From the NCBI GenBank assembly GCA_003118195.1, contig BEXV01000155.1, positions 6,025 to 70,024 on the forward strand: a stretch of DNA of 64,000 nucleotides. The letters run 5' to 3'. Shown piece after piece: positions 1-12,800 of the stretch (position 1 is its first letter; every line of letters begins with the position of its first letter). This DNA is from Hemicentrotus pulcherrimus (Eukaryota; Echinodermata; Echinoidea; Camarodonta; Strongylocentrotidae). A model generated the notes under the pieces. The model did no database searches, was not told the DNA's origin, and saw only the letters and a list, made by a program, of their open reading frames with translations. The position numbers and the translations under genes were made by a program.

Positions 1-655
1 AAAAAAAGGTTGCAATGTTCAAAATTATTGCTGATTCGAAACAATTTAATTTGTGTCATTTCTTTACATCTGAATTTGTGTTATAAAACTCAACGGTTGA
101 AGGGGGGTCTGATTCGAATCTAGATTCAAAGGGTCATACAACCTTTTACCAGATGAAAATATAACTTACAAATCTTTTTACAAGAATTATAACGATAAAC
201 CCCTTACAATTGTGAATGTACTACCTTTCTGTAGTCGTGCAGTTTCGTCTTCTTTTAACTCGTTAAAGGTGAAATAATAATATAGCGCCGTCTATCTATA
301 AATTCTATTCCGAGGCGCATTAATTATTACCCCGGCTTTAACATAGCTGCAGTTACAGCGCTCCAGCATGTCAAGGAATAATTCCTGACAGGTACTCATT
401 ACAGGGCTAAAATAGATTGCATAAACCTAGAATTACCTGAACTGAATATGCAAGAAAGTAATAGCAACTGCATACAACAACAGGGCTACAACAACTACAA
501 TCAGGCTGATTTGCACTCCTGGAAAATGAAAAATGAAAATTATACATGTAACAACAGATAAGGCCTTTTCTCAGGTTCTATTAAACTTGATTCACAGAAT
601 AATGGTGCCTTTCTGCTTTTAACGTGATAAATGACACTGCTTAAAATCTGGTTTA
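1..655. other. AT-rich non-coding stretch
   Basis: I see no convincing coding exon, RNA gene or inverted repeat here. Short reading frames are not supported by codon pattern or splice sites. Confidence 0.5.
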
Positions 656-812
656 GGCCCCGTTGCATAAAACTTACCATTGATGGTAACTTTGCCACCA
701 ATGGCAACTACCATGGTAACAGGGCTCAACAGCCGATCAGAATCAAGGCTTCCATGGTAGTTACCATTGATGGCAAAGTTACCATCAATGGTAGGTTTTA
801 TGCAACGGGGCC
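656..812. mobile_element. Foldback MITE, 157 bp, ~60-bp arms
   Basis: The arms 656-716 and 752-812 are near-perfect reverse complements. They begin GGCCCCGTTGCATAAAAC and end with its complement, and enclose about 35 bp of unique centre. The arms themselves contain smaller palindromes (ACCATTGATGGTAA, CCATGG). Size and structure match a non-autonomous inverted-repeat element. The open reading frames across it on both strands are by-products of the palindrome. Superfamily not assigned. Confidence 0.8.
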
Positions 813-1047
813 CTGGTGTATAAATATTCAAAATTTAAAGCGTTCAAAAGGTATTATAAGATGATGACGTGGATCCTGATCAAATGATTGGTTGAGAGCG
901 TACACTTGACCAGTCATTTACTTGCTTAACATGTAAATTTGATAATGACCGGTCATTAATAAAATTATGTTATGAAACATCATTTTAAAAAAAATAAAAC
1001 AAATAAAACATAATCTTATAAAACAAATAATGCACATCATTTTGTTC

Positions 1048-1180
1048 GGGCATTAGTAAAAAAAAAAATTAAATAACCACACTTGGTACCTTCAAAACAG
1101 TCCATACGCCCTCGGCTATCGCCTCGGGCGTGTTAGACTGTTCCAAAGGTACCTCATGCGGGTAATTCTTACTAATGCCC
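1048..1180. mobile_element. Foldback element, 133 bp
   Basis: The outer inverted repeat GGGCATTAGTAA / TTACTAATGCCC encloses an inner one, GGTACCTT...AACAGTC and its complement. The centre is a GC-rich hairpin (GCCCTCGGC TATC GCCTCGGGC). The whole region could fold into one long imperfect hairpin. No coding capacity. Confidence 0.6.
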
Positions 1181-1360
1181 TCACTGCTGTGTATTATCTG
1201 TATACTATACACAAGTGACTTTTATTGTTATGAGTTATTGGAAACAAAAAACTACTGAAGACTCAATTAATACATTTGATTCACAGCAGGTGAGAACAAT
1301 GTAGTGCAGTTCGATGTGATGAATCTCCATATATACCACTATCATGTCCAAGCACACCCC

Positions 1361-3696
1361 CAGGATCAATGAGAACGAATGTCCAGAAAACAGGATTTTG
1401 GGGATCGTGTACAAAATGAATGTAAGTTTATTATGGAGTAGACGATCTTTATATCAATGGATTGTATAATTCTTTTCTATGGGTTTTTGACATTTTAAAT
1501 CTTACTAATAGATTTTTCATTATCCTCTGGATGTCAATGGGATTTGAAATTTTAAGTTTTACTTAGAGATTTTTCATTATCCTATGGACTTGTGGACTAT
1601 TTTGTTATTTGATAACGTAAAACCGTAGTTTGATGCCATACCGTCGTAACGTCGTAGATTAATGCCGTAACACTTAACACTAACGCAGCATCGCTATATC
1701 AACAACACCGTTGACGGATCATTTAACTCTAAGATTAATCACCAACTTTTATAGAGCATCCACTCTCTTTTTAAGATCTACCACTCCTCTATGCGATAGG
1801 ACCTAAAGTCAAACTACGGTATCACATTATCAAATAACAAAATATGTAAAATTACAAACTATATAATTATACAGATTCAATTCACTTAGTATCAATTCCG
1901 AGCTAAACATCATCTAGTCAGCATGGATACTTTCGATATGTCAAATCGCTACGTTTGTTCACTGTTCGATAGGACCTATAGTCGCAAGTTCGACATAAAG
2001 AGACACGAACAGAATGTACATCCTGATATAAAAGAGCGTGTATACGAGAATGAAGATTCCAACGCTGGTAAAGAAGCTAGTAAAGGTGATTTCTCCGAAC
2101 CACCCTCTAAAAAGAAAAGAGTTGCAGAATCTAGAGATGATGCTAAAACAAGTGATTCGGAAAGTGAAGGAGAGGATGAATCTTTAAAAAGAGAGAAACA
2201 TAATGAAAGAACTTGAAGAAAATATCAAGAATAATAAGAACAGGCCATAACAACCACCGAGGACCTCAGGGACGAAAGATATCACAAATATATCTCCGAG
2301 GGAATGGACGAAGAAGAAGCTATTAAAGAAAAAGCTCACGTGAAAGTAATATGGGCCGGCAATGCACCTTTTTTCATATTTCCTCCAAGTTCTTGCAGCA
2401 GAACGTGTACCTTGGAGGGGCTAAAATCAATCATGAAATAATGTCTGATCTCACGGAAAAAGTAAAAAATGGCATGAATCTTCAAAAATCCGGGCAAAGA
2501 GTCTTATAAAGTCACGGTACCAAATTTGAGGGTTTATTCCAGTATCAGGATGAGGATGACGATGGTAGTGAAGAACAGACGGAGGGTGCAGATCAAGCAG
2601 ATGTAAGCGATAACTAAGGCTTGACATCACCTTAACAAAGAATACTTCGTAGACAACCCTAAATATATAAATGACGAATTTACCCTATTGTAAAAAAAAT
2701 ATTGTAGACCAATCGATCTTTCTCAGTGTAAACTTGCACACCTGTACATGTCCAAACAAAATTATATTATGTTTTGTTATTCCTATACATTATATAAACT
2801 GTTAACAATTTTTACATATTTACTGTGAAATAATAAAATAATGTGACTTGTATTCTATTTCTCTATTTAAAAATGTTTTGTGTATTTTATCTCTGTTAAA
2901 TTCGAGTCCGTTTTTAATGAAGTTGTCCACATTAAAATGGAGAAAAAAACATTAACATGAAGTAAAATTTCTGTAGTACATTGTGTTTTATTTCATTGAT
3001 GTGTGTATTGTACGTCAGACTAGTCGAACACTTTTAAGTCCACAATGCCATTTTGAGAGAGTTCAAACACAGCTATGAATATTTTTTTAAGCGTTGTAGG
3101 GAAAGTCCGACAACGCGATATAAACAGGTCAGAGTAAAACAAGCTCAATTGTCGAAAATCTTGTGAGAGGGTCATAAAGTCAATGCACGAGCAATAGGAA
3201 ACAACAGTAATATAGCTGAAAAGAGGTTATTCAAATACAAAAGAAACTATATAGACCTATTCAAAAACCAATACCCTTAACATTAGGCTTCCTCGTGCTG
3301 CCAGGGGAGTATCTCGGTATGGGTACATACACATATCCTTTTTTCCTTTACTTAGTTGATCGAACAATAGATATTGGTCGAACCTCCAACGGCGTTGTAA
3401 ACATTCCTCCGAAAGTTAAACACAAAGTATAGAAAAAAAGTGAAAGAGTCCAAATTCCATAGACACTCGTGTTATAAGTCATTTTTTTTCTCGACGAAAT
3501 TATAAGTCCAAAGGATAATGACAAATCTCTAGGTAAAATTTAAAATGTCAAAATCTCATTGACAACTGCTTTGTTATTCATTTTTTTTTTTCGAAAAAAA
3601 AAATATAAAGGTCGTCCACTCCAAAATAAACTTCCATATTCATGTCTTACACAATCCCCAAAACCTGTTTCTGAACATTCGTTCTCATGGACCCTG
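1361..3696. mobile_element. 2.3-kb element with ~180-bp inverted ends
   Basis: The left end (1361-~1540, starting CAGGATCAATGAGAACGAAT) matches the reverse complement of the right end (~3505-3696) over about 180 bp with scattered mismatches and small indels. The left arm contains an internal repeat of AGATTTTTCATTATCCT (near 1512 and 1566). The interior carries the decayed zinc-finger-like ORF at 1923-2616. I read this as a degraded DNA transposon or foldback element that carries or captured a gene. No transposase was recognised. Confidence 0.55.
1923..2616 (+). pseudogene. Decayed C2H2 zinc-finger-like ORF
   Basis: The intact 5' part (1923-2216, 97 codons) begins with a segment like a C2H2 finger: hydrophobic-C-x2-x-F...SRKFDIKRHEQNVH. 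The second Cys of the expected C-x2-C pair is Phe, so zinc binding would be lost. An acidic/basic tail with a PPSKKKRV basic patch follows. Downstream, conserved-looking protein segments continue in other frames (a YHKYISEGMDEEEAI-like stretch near 2278-2330, and KFEGLFQYQDEDDDG then a stop at ~2520-2616), separated by stops and frameshifts. It lies inside the inverted-repeat element 1361-3696, so it is probably transposon cargo rather than a host gene. The family name is not certain. Confidence 0.55.
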
Positions 3697-3785
3697 TACT
3701 TAATGAATTTTCCCCATAGACCTAACACGTAATCCCCATAATGACTTCTAGTACTACTCCCCGCACACACAAACACACCCTCTCT

Positions 3786-3815
3786 CACACAGACACACAC
3801 ACACACACACACACC
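3786..3815. repeat. (AC)n microsatellite
   Basis: A run of CACACA dinucleotides at the end of an A/C-rich stretch. Confidence 0.85.
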
Positions 3816-3945
3816 CAAATTTCATCAAAATATGAAGATAATCTTGCTTTGACCACTGAATAACGGTGCTTTCTAGTACCACTTCTATCAGTCACAGTCT
3901 TATAGAATATTTTTTATTCATGGAGCACGAAATCACCCTATAGGG
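3815..3945. repeat. Dispersed repeat related to 35760-35890
   Basis: Segments such as ATTTCATCAAAA, GGTGCTTTCT and TTTTTCATTCATGGA occur in the same order and spacing here and at about 35760-35890, with moderate divergence. This copy lacks the clear terminal inverted repeats of the other. Confidence 0.5.
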
Positions 3946-3960
3946 AAAAGGCAACCATTA

Positions 3961-4308
3961 AAAGTGATTGGCTAACATTGTTAGGAATTTAAAAATATCT
4001 AATTCTGTTACTTGAAAATGGTATAAACATGCAAGGTATAATTTTAAAATATGGCTCTGAGAGTCTCAAGTCATAAAACCTTTGGGAAGTATTTGAAAAC
4101 TCGAGTAACGGTCTCTATTTAAAAGGTCTCAGAGACGCGATATTATACAAAATCGTGGTTTGCGTTGAACTTACAGCTTTTCAGTCTAAACAATGGTAGT
4201 TTTCAGGGTTTTTGAGTACTAATACATGTACCCATACACATGTTTCATTTAGTTTGAGAATTTTTTAGATCGGCTATTCGCAAAGCTAGCCAATCACTTT
4301 AATACCAA
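3961..4308. mobile_element. TTAA-type MITE, copy 1
   Basis: About 350 bp with ends AGTGATTGGCTA / TAGCCAATCACT flanked by TTAA-like bases. It is nearly identical to the reverse complement of 21868-22215. The TTAA flanks suggest a piggyBac-like (TTAA-targeting) origin. It lies 3' of the stalk exon of the minus-strand receptor gene. Confidence 0.75.
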
Positions 4309-5418
4309 ACTAGTTCTCATTACGTTCTGAAAACTTCATAGAAAATCGTAAAACGGTTTGTGGTCTGGGTAGAATGTGTAAATAATGTGTATGATACGCC
4401 CCTAGTTTGTTCATAAACCGTCCTCAATACGTCCATCTCGTCTGTACCCCGTCCACAGTCAGTTCACCAAGTTCAGATCAGGTATATTTGCCATTCCCAA
4501 GCAGTCCAAGGCCATCCGCAGTCAGTTTAAACCCATCCGTAACTAGTTCTACGCCGTTCCCAATACGTCCAAAAACATTCTAACTAGTTTGTAACCCGAC
4601 CACTCCGATCAGATACATTTCAACTCGTCATTATCTCGTTCTTAGTGAGTTCGAACGCGCTCCTATAGTGTTTATGCAATCCTGTTCTAGCTCGAAGGCC
4701 ATAAACCACCAGTGCGTTCTTGCCATTCCTCACTCCAGTTCAACGCTTCAAGCTGTGCAGATCAAGACATTAGAGTTGAATCCGTTTCCCAAAGGGATGA
4801 ACAAGTAAACGGACCCGGTCAAGCTACAAACTGACCCGGTCGTACTATTTTGAGGGTTCACTACAGCCAACGATCGAAACTAACAGCCCATGAGACAGAC
4901 TATTTCGATCTTGCGGGCCTTCGGTCAATTATTTTTTTGTAGGGTTCACTACTCGAACAGTCCTCAAGACTGACAGCCGAATAGACCAACAATACCAGTC
5001 TCGTGGGCCTTCTAGCCCCCTTTCAGAAGGTTAACTAGACCGATGGCCCCCAAGACCCGATATTTCGATATCTCCCTTATGTATTTCTTTCACATGTCGT
5101 TCTGTCAACCTCGTGGGCTCTCGGTCTACTGGGATAACCCCTCTGTGTAATGCATGTTGTTATAATATCATGGATGCTTCATTTTTATTTCAAGAAACTC
5201 AATCAGATTTACCTTCTGGAGAACAAGTACAAGTCTCTGACCGAGTTGATGTCCCAAAAGAAGAAGTAGAATATATAGTAGTGACAAGCTCTCTTGTAGA
5301 TTGAGTAGCTAGGTTGTTAGACTCCGAGAAAGCATGTACTGTGGTGGTCAGTCCTATTAAATGTACTGACGCTGAAAACAAAAGGAGAATTTCATTTATC
5401 AAATCTAGAATAAACTTT
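4309..5418. other. Non-coding stretch with diverged short repeats
   Basis: From 4410 to 4700 there is an unusual alternation of CGTCC, GTTC and CATCCG words, for example two similar copies of CCGT(C/T)C(T/C)CAATACGTCC near 4420 and 4550. From 4800 to 5125 there is a loose ~90-bp repeat marked by AGGGTTCACTAC and TCTCGTGGGC. No exon is convincing. The membrane exon of the minus-strand receptor could have been expected around here but was not found. Confidence 0.45.
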
Positions 5419-5999
5419 ATAATGGTGGAATAATTATTTTTACCCCAATTTATTGAATAATTTTGATAATAATTTCTTCCTAATAGATCTAGATAATAGC
5501 GTACATTCTCAGATTTTATTGAATGACAATTGGGAGTGTTTTTGTTATGCGTGACTGCTAAAGCATGTGTGTACTACTATGCTAATCAACTAGGGGGACC
5601 TACGTCCTTTAGTCATAGCTGATAGTAATGGGTATTAATACCTCATAAAAGGGCACTAATATAACACATCGACACGATTTTGATCCTGGGGGTTCACAGT
5701 AGTGAGGCCATTGCTTAGCCAATGAATCATGACTGTAAGCAGAGGGCGCTATGGTACGTCGACGCCCCCACAAAAACAAATATCAAAGAAAATGCAATAC
5801 ATTTTCAATAATTCATTGCATTTTGCTCCGACCCCCAACATAAAAAAAAATCTTCTATGTGGGCATGTCTTGAACCATAATGCATGGCCCTACAGAGGAT
5901 TTTTCACCCTTTTTGGGACTGGGTATATACTCTATTAGGAATAAATCATTGTCAAAATCATTCAATAAATTGGGGTAAAAATAATTATTCCACCATTAT
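5419..5999. mobile_element. Inverted-repeat element, 581 bp
   Basis: The arms 5419-5475 and 5943-5999 are reverse complements over about 57 bp. The first 40 bp are perfect, starting ATAATGGTGGAATAATTATT, and the rest has a few mismatches. The interior has no conserved ORF. Presumed non-autonomous DNA transposon within an intron or flank of the minus-strand receptor gene. Confidence 0.75.
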
Positions 6000-6109
6000 G
6001 ACAAAAAGTGTACATATATATAACTGGAATAATTATGATTGTTACGACATCTACTGTCTTGCTTGTTTCGAAGCGATTCATTGCTTGGTTGGTTTGATTG
6101 TTTTAACAG

Positions 6110-6287
6110 ACTGCTAAGAAAGCATGTGTATGCTTGTAAGTGCGCAACCAGAGGACCGACGGCTTTAAGTCTTCTCCGAGGGACTTGGATGATTGAGGCC
6201 TTACCACAGGGTACTAGCGCATAGACTTGGTTTCGAACCCGGGACCTCCCGGTAACGAGACCACTGCTCTACCACTGAGCCATCCCA
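6110..6287 (-). mobile_element. tRNA-derived SINE-like element
   Basis: On the minus strand the first ~70 nt resemble a tRNA: box A TGGCTCAGTGGTAGAGC and box B GGGTTCGAAACC. The 3' side does not close an acceptor stem, and a non-tRNA body follows (containing GACTTAAAGCCGTCGGTCC). Pol III box layout plus tail indicates a SINE rather than a functional tRNA gene. SINE family not assigned. Confidence 0.5.
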
Positions 6288-6694
6288 CTTTCCCTTTTTC
6301 TCCTAACAGTTATGACGCTAATTTGTTTAAAGTTACTTAGAGTAGTCGGTACCTTTGTCATAGAGGTTGTTTCTGCGGTTTCTGCACAAGCTGTAGAAGG
6401 GAATGGTGTTTAGATTCTACTGAAGATGACCACAGTCGTGGTTATGTTAACTTTTATTTCATTGTGATTTACAGAAAAGTACCTTGAATATCCATTGCAA
6501 ATCACCGTTATTATGGTTGACACATCATAAATACATTAATTCGGTATGGTAAATACATCAGGTCTTTATTCACTCGGTTATAAATCAGAAATAACTATTC
6601 CAACAATTTCCTATCATATATTTTGGGAATTCCTGGATAATGGCTTATGTTTGTACATTTAAACTCCGGACTGCATGTGTCGTGAATGACTTAC

Positions 6695-6802
6695 CTTCCA
6701 CCGTTATGCGATCATTTGAAGGCACTGATGGAGATGTTGGTGGTGGTGATGATGTTGATGGTGATGGTGATGACTGGATGCTCACAGTCGTAATAACATC
6801 AC
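6695..6802 (-). CDS. Receptor A exon 6: Ser/Pro stalk
   Basis: Acceptor ...ACTAG before GTGATG, donor GAAG|GTAAGT, 108 bp, phase 1 to 1. It encodes GDVITTV then an S/P/T-rich run (SSPSPSTSSPPPTSPS) and ends NDRITVE. It is the counterpart of the 354-bp stalk exon at 20560-20913 and far shorter. Such stalks are usually O-glycosylated spacers. Confidence 0.65.
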
Positions 6803-9800
6803 CTAGTAACAACAATATATGTTATGTTTACTTCTTTCTTCTTAACAAAAAAAAAACATGATTAGCAATTAGGTCTATCTTCATCCGTATCAGATACAGT
6901 ATTATCAACCGAAAGACGCGAACAAGAATATTCACGGTCCGTGCAAATGTCCACGAAATAAAAGACGATACCTTAGAATGTCTCCTCTGATTCAAAAATG
7001 ATTTTTAGTGGTCAATATTCATGGGTTAATTATACAATCTTGAAAATAATATAATAATAAAAGTGTATTATTGATAACAAGAATAATGCAGTAATAAGTA
7101 GTAGTTATTGTAACGAACAACCATAACCATTTCATATTTCATATCTTTTCAGACCTGTTTCCAAGGTTCGCGACAAAGTGATTCGGAATTAGTAAGAAAG
7201 AGAGAATGACATGCAAAGAAATGAAAGAGGAAAGAAAATAAAAAAGTTTCAAATCTGCATCTGCATCACGGTACTTTTTTCACATTTCGCATGCCGTTCT
7301 GAATGAAGTTTTTTTTTTTTTCAAAATGAAGATTATTAAAGGAATAGTTGATATGATTGACTTGGAACTTAGAAATGACCAGACTAACCTTCGGTTTGAG
7401 TTGAGGTTGGCTCTGCACATCCTGGAGGACTGGTAGTCCGTTTGGTGTTTTGTTGATACAATGTGACTGTAAATACATGGGAAGGAAATGCACATGAGTA
7501 ACTACTTCGATATATATTTGATTGTGGAAATCTGTAAGGTATAACATTATCTAGAATATCCACTGTATTTAGTTGCCTTAGTACATGTAGCTGCAAAAAA
7601 AAATCAAATTATACAGTCATGTATATCACTGTTACTTACTATTAAACAGTGCAATATGAGAGTCTCCTCCGCATCTTTCAATGTTCCTTCCAGCACACGT
7701 AGAAGAGCAGAGCCTATCATCTACCATGTCAGCCTGACTGATGGTTGCTGATGGATTCCCACATAAACACGTGTCGCCATGGTATAGCCCAGCATATGTA
7801 TAGCTGCCATTAGTCTGATGGCACAAGCTTACACACTTGGGTATTGTCAGGTTCTGAAGTCCATTTTCACAAGGAGTTTGAAGATCTCCAAGCGCTGACA
7901 TGGCTAAGGCAGGGTAAGGATAGCACCCTGTGTATCCACTCTCTAAACATCAATAATAAAGTAAATCAATTGATCCTAGCATATCAAAGCTACTGTGACT
8001 CAGGTAAACCATCGGTGACAATAATACTGACGTGTGACTTGGTAAAATTGTTGAAGGTTGATGAAAAAATTGCTTAAGTTGTTGTATAAAGTGTTACTTA
8101 CTGTATTCCTTGTACTGTACTAACCCTCTGACATGCAAAAAATCCTGAGAAAAATTCTCAAACCACGAAGATATCTATGGTTTTCTTTGAAGGCGTCGAT
8201 GTATGACACCCTCTAACAGTGATTAACAGTAAATTCTCCCAACCATTTTTGAATTTTGCCAACCGTTTCCAATGAAAAAAGACATAAAACAGGCTATTAA
8301 AAAGTGAGATTTCCATTCACCTAAAATGTAATCAAATTGTAATAATATAGTTGGGAGAATTAAGAAATGGATCAGATCAGTTTATTTCCAATTTGTATCA
8401 TGAATAATGGTCCGTTTTCACTCAATTTTTTCAGATTTTCTAGAATTGTACATCAAGCATTGAAGTCACTACCTTAGCACCACTATCTCTCATCTGAACA
8501 ATGTTCCCAAGTCCCTTTAACCTATGTGTATTTTGAATTCCCTACTATGAAACTAAAAACTACCATTATGAGCTTTTTCTGAGATCTTGCTAACCCGTAT
8601 ATCTTTCTTTATTTCGACAATATGTTATCTAAAATCAAGATTAGAGTCTATAATTACAACACGATATGCTTAAAAATTAACAATCCTTCTCACACACTGC
8701 AGAATTACACTGGTAATACTATGTAAATGTATAACCAATATTATCCTGTATCAGTGCATACAATTATGTAGAAACATGGTGGCGTATCTTCAGGTCTGTT
8801 ATACAGTGCGTCCCGGAACAAAATGAAACCGAGATGTTCACAATTATAATCAATAAATGACAAATACTTGTAAAGCTTAGATCCTCATCTTTCATATGAT
8901 GCAACTCATATGAGGCATATTCCACGCATGAGTGATTAAATCAATTTGAAGAGAGGGTACCAAAAAGTCATTTCGCGAATGGTATCTGAATTTCAAAGAG
9001 AAAATCACATTCAAGCGAGTTCAATTTCTGCCCTTTCATATGACACCTCATTCAGGACAAATGAGCCAGGAATAACATAGTAATAATTGTGATTAAGTTC
9101 TGATAAAACATCGAGAGTTCTCATTTTTTTTTCTTTCTGGGACGCGCTGTGCAGCGCGATATCATTATAAGACCCCCAACACATATTCTTGTTCATTTCG
9201 ACAATATTTTGTTAAATAATAAGATGATTAAAATATGATATGTTAGAAAATAAGCCGAGTATTAGGCCTATCACAAACTGCAGAAGAGTAATACAAGGTC
9301 AAAGAAGAGAGCGGAGTTGATATATTTGAACGTGTTAAATATGTGTGCGACCATTCGCAATATGATGAATAACTAAAACTATGACTCACCATAACAAATC
9401 ACTGCTCCTGCACCAGAGCAGAATGATGTGAAAAACAGTGAACAATCAGCAAGGCTATCTTCATCTGTTTAGTTAACGGGGGATAAAGAAGGCAAACAAT
9501 TACTCTCAATCTAAATGTCATAATACGAAGTGTGTTTCAATATTCTTTACCAATCCAAATCGATTTGGTTGATTTGGTGACATAACGTAAATAAATTAGA
9601 CTGGAGATGAAATCGTACACAAATCCATCTCACATCCATCACAACTCAATATGTGCTGTGCAACAAAAGTAATCGTCCCGAAAGGCCAGCGAGTAACAAA
9701 TTTATTGACTCCTGGGTATCCGAGCTGTCTGCAAATAACCGATGCTTCCTCAGAACCGATTTGATCTCCACAAGCTGACTCCCAAGTAGAAGCTTTTGAT

Positions 9801-12800
9801 CTTAAATATTCTACATGTCCTTCGTTTGGTGTCTCTCCATCTACCAGCGTTACATCTGTTAGGACACAAAAAGAGATACATATAATGTTTTCTATATAAG
9901 GAACTACTAGCCCTTCGTTCTTTTGTATTCATGGATTAGGTTTAAGTAGGCCGACAGCCAATGAGGCGGACAGTGTACAGGACTGTCGGTATGGTAAACC
10001 CTAAGTAAAGAATTGTCAGGATGCCCAAGAGAACGACATGTCGGTCTCGTGTGCTATTAATCTCGTAAGCCGTAGGTCTCTTGGACCGTATGACAACTTT
10101 TAACCGCCAGACCGGAATTAACCGGTCTCGTGGGCTGTCGTCTTTGGATTACTTGTCCAGTGTACTAGTTACCAGGAGCGATCCCGGGGTCAATTTGTAA
10201 AAGTTTGAAAAGGTGCAAACAAAAATATATAACAAATACTGACTAAAGACTGCAACACAATTTTAGGCCATGGAGGGCCGACGAGTGTGGAAAATTTGAA
10301 AAAGTGCGAACAAAAATGTACAGCAAATACTGACTAAAGACTGCAACACAATTTTAGGTTATGGAGGGCCGAAAAGTGCAGCGTTAAAGCTCAAGTCCAC
10401 TCCAAAAATAACTTTCTTTCAATAGAAGCAGACAAATCAGACTAACCAATCAAAAAAAGTTTAAGCAAAATCGGATAACTAATAAGAAAGTTATGAATTT
10501 GTACTGACATGAAAACTTTGAAAATCACTAGACAAGTTGGCAACTCACTCATGAGTCTGTGGCGTCATGCCACAGACTCACCATCTAAATATTTTCTTTA
10601 TATTGATGATATAAATTTCCTTTTTTCTCCTTAAGAATCTTATTTCTTCACACCAACATCCAAGTTAGATTGATAGTAATATGTTTTTGTGTGGATGCAC
10701 TAATATAGAGCCACTTGGTGAACTGATCAAGCGTCACAACGTTGGCCATCACACCTACGCAGACGATATCCAACTCTTTATCTCCTTCCCTCCATGTGGT
10801 CAAAATTTGATGTCTGCCATCAAGCGTCTGGAAGAATGTGTGGTTGACATCAATGGGTGGATGACACAAAATAATCTAAAGCTCAATGGTGGGAAAACTG
10901 AGTTTATGATTTTAGGCTCAAAGGTCATGCTGAACAAGATCCCGGAAAGTCTCATTACAGTTGGTAATGATCAGACCAGTCCTACAATCAAATGCCGGAA
11001 CCTTGGTGTTGNCAGTTAAATCATGAAAACTGTGAATATTGATAAACTATTTATATAAAAATCAATAATGATGAATATACAATATTCAGAAAATAGTATA
11101 AATTCTTTAATGTTTATAAAAGATTTTGTGAAATGTCATGCACGCAATATGACACAAATCATATAACCTGGGCAAAAGGCATGGGGAAATCAAGTTTTGG
11201 GGGATAACAAGGGAAATTAAAGGTAAAGACCAGTTATGGTCATGCGATTGCATTGTGAAAGAAACGTTGTGGAATCGATCAGAAAAGGTTGATCATCTAG
11301 CATCTAGTATCTGCAAGGTTCTGGAATCATCAAAACGATAAGAATTTTGGCCCATTCTTCGTAAAGTTTTGTAACACAAAAGCACTATACACAAAAAAGA
11401 TGTTTATGGGACTACCCTATATCTCTCACAGCCATGAGAGAAACAAATTCACCAAATATATGAATTAGTAGGCGGTTTCCCGGCAAATTTTTTATCATGA
11501 AAGGTTCCATTTCATTTTTTGAAATTGGGGCGTTTCCAATACTGGTCTTTACCTTTAATGGGATTAAACTATATAAAGCAATTGATAAATAGTGAGGACA
11601 TAGCGTCACGAACTCTTTCGTTCGTGTCTCCTTAGATCAAGATAGTTATGTAGAGTTCCTTAATTAAAAGTAAATTACCGGTAAATTAAATTAAAGGAAT
11701 GGCCTGCTGGAAATCCATGCGTGTTGAATGTCATACCCTTGTCCTATATTGCACGCAAATGCGGAGCGATCATTTTGAAGCAGCGAAAAATTAGCGTTGA
11801 GGGTGGGTGGGTTGCTTTCATGTTCGTTATTCTTCGTGTGAATGAGAGCTGCATAGGGAATTATGTACAAACCATAGCTCCACGTATCAAGTTATATACG
11901 GAGAATCCCGATTACTGCTCGAGCCGGGCCAAGCTCGAAACCACCACGATCAGCGACTTTCCGATCCCTTTAATTAAGTTCTTCCATCGCTCGACTGCTG
12001 CAATGGCCGTTTCATTAACAAGGGACAGGTCTTTAACGGTGCAAACCGTTCCGCCGCACTGCAAGAGGTGGTCCATCGTCTGAGTCTCTCCTTACACCGC
12101 CGCATTCTCGTCCGCATTCGATTTAGGTCACGAACTGATAACGATCTTGGCAATTTGTGTTGTGATTCTCATTGTTTTATAGTTTTACAGGCTTTTTTTC
12201 GAAAATTCATAACTTTCTTATTAGTTATCCGATTTTGCTCAAACTTTTGAATGTTTTTTCTTACTTTTCTGCTTTTCTTTAGAGTGGACTTGTCCTTAAA
12301 GACTAATAAAAATAGAATTTTTTCGTTCAGTCGCTACGCTCCCTCGCATTATATCCTTTAAATTGTACAAGTAGATATCGCATTTCATCCCCCTCCCTGT
12401 AATGAAAAGAAATCGCCTCCCTGCTAATCACATGTATGATGACTTTCAGAAAATAATGAGTAGCAATGGTAACTATACCTTATTTACAAAATAATAATAT
12501 AATAATATATTCATTTGTAAAGGGCTATAACTATGTGGATATATTCTACTGCGCTGCACAAGCTCGTAATGCTGTGCGTTACATACTATTCAGTATGAAC
12601 AAGTGAGTTTTTTAGTCTTGATTTCAAATTATCTAATGATGGGGCTTTTCTTATTTCGAGTGGTAATCTAGCACAAAGAAATGACTGGTCTCCGAGGGTT
12701 ACTTTGGTTTTATATCGGGGTATTTGCAACATAAATGTGCCTTGTGTACTACGAAGGTTACGACCATGAGTTTGAGACTTGATATTCAACAATTCAGTAA

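Noticed and set aside
11721..12083. 120-residue plus-strand frame
   Set aside because: It spans the end of a TTAA insertion and an antisense LINE fragment; no coherent product.
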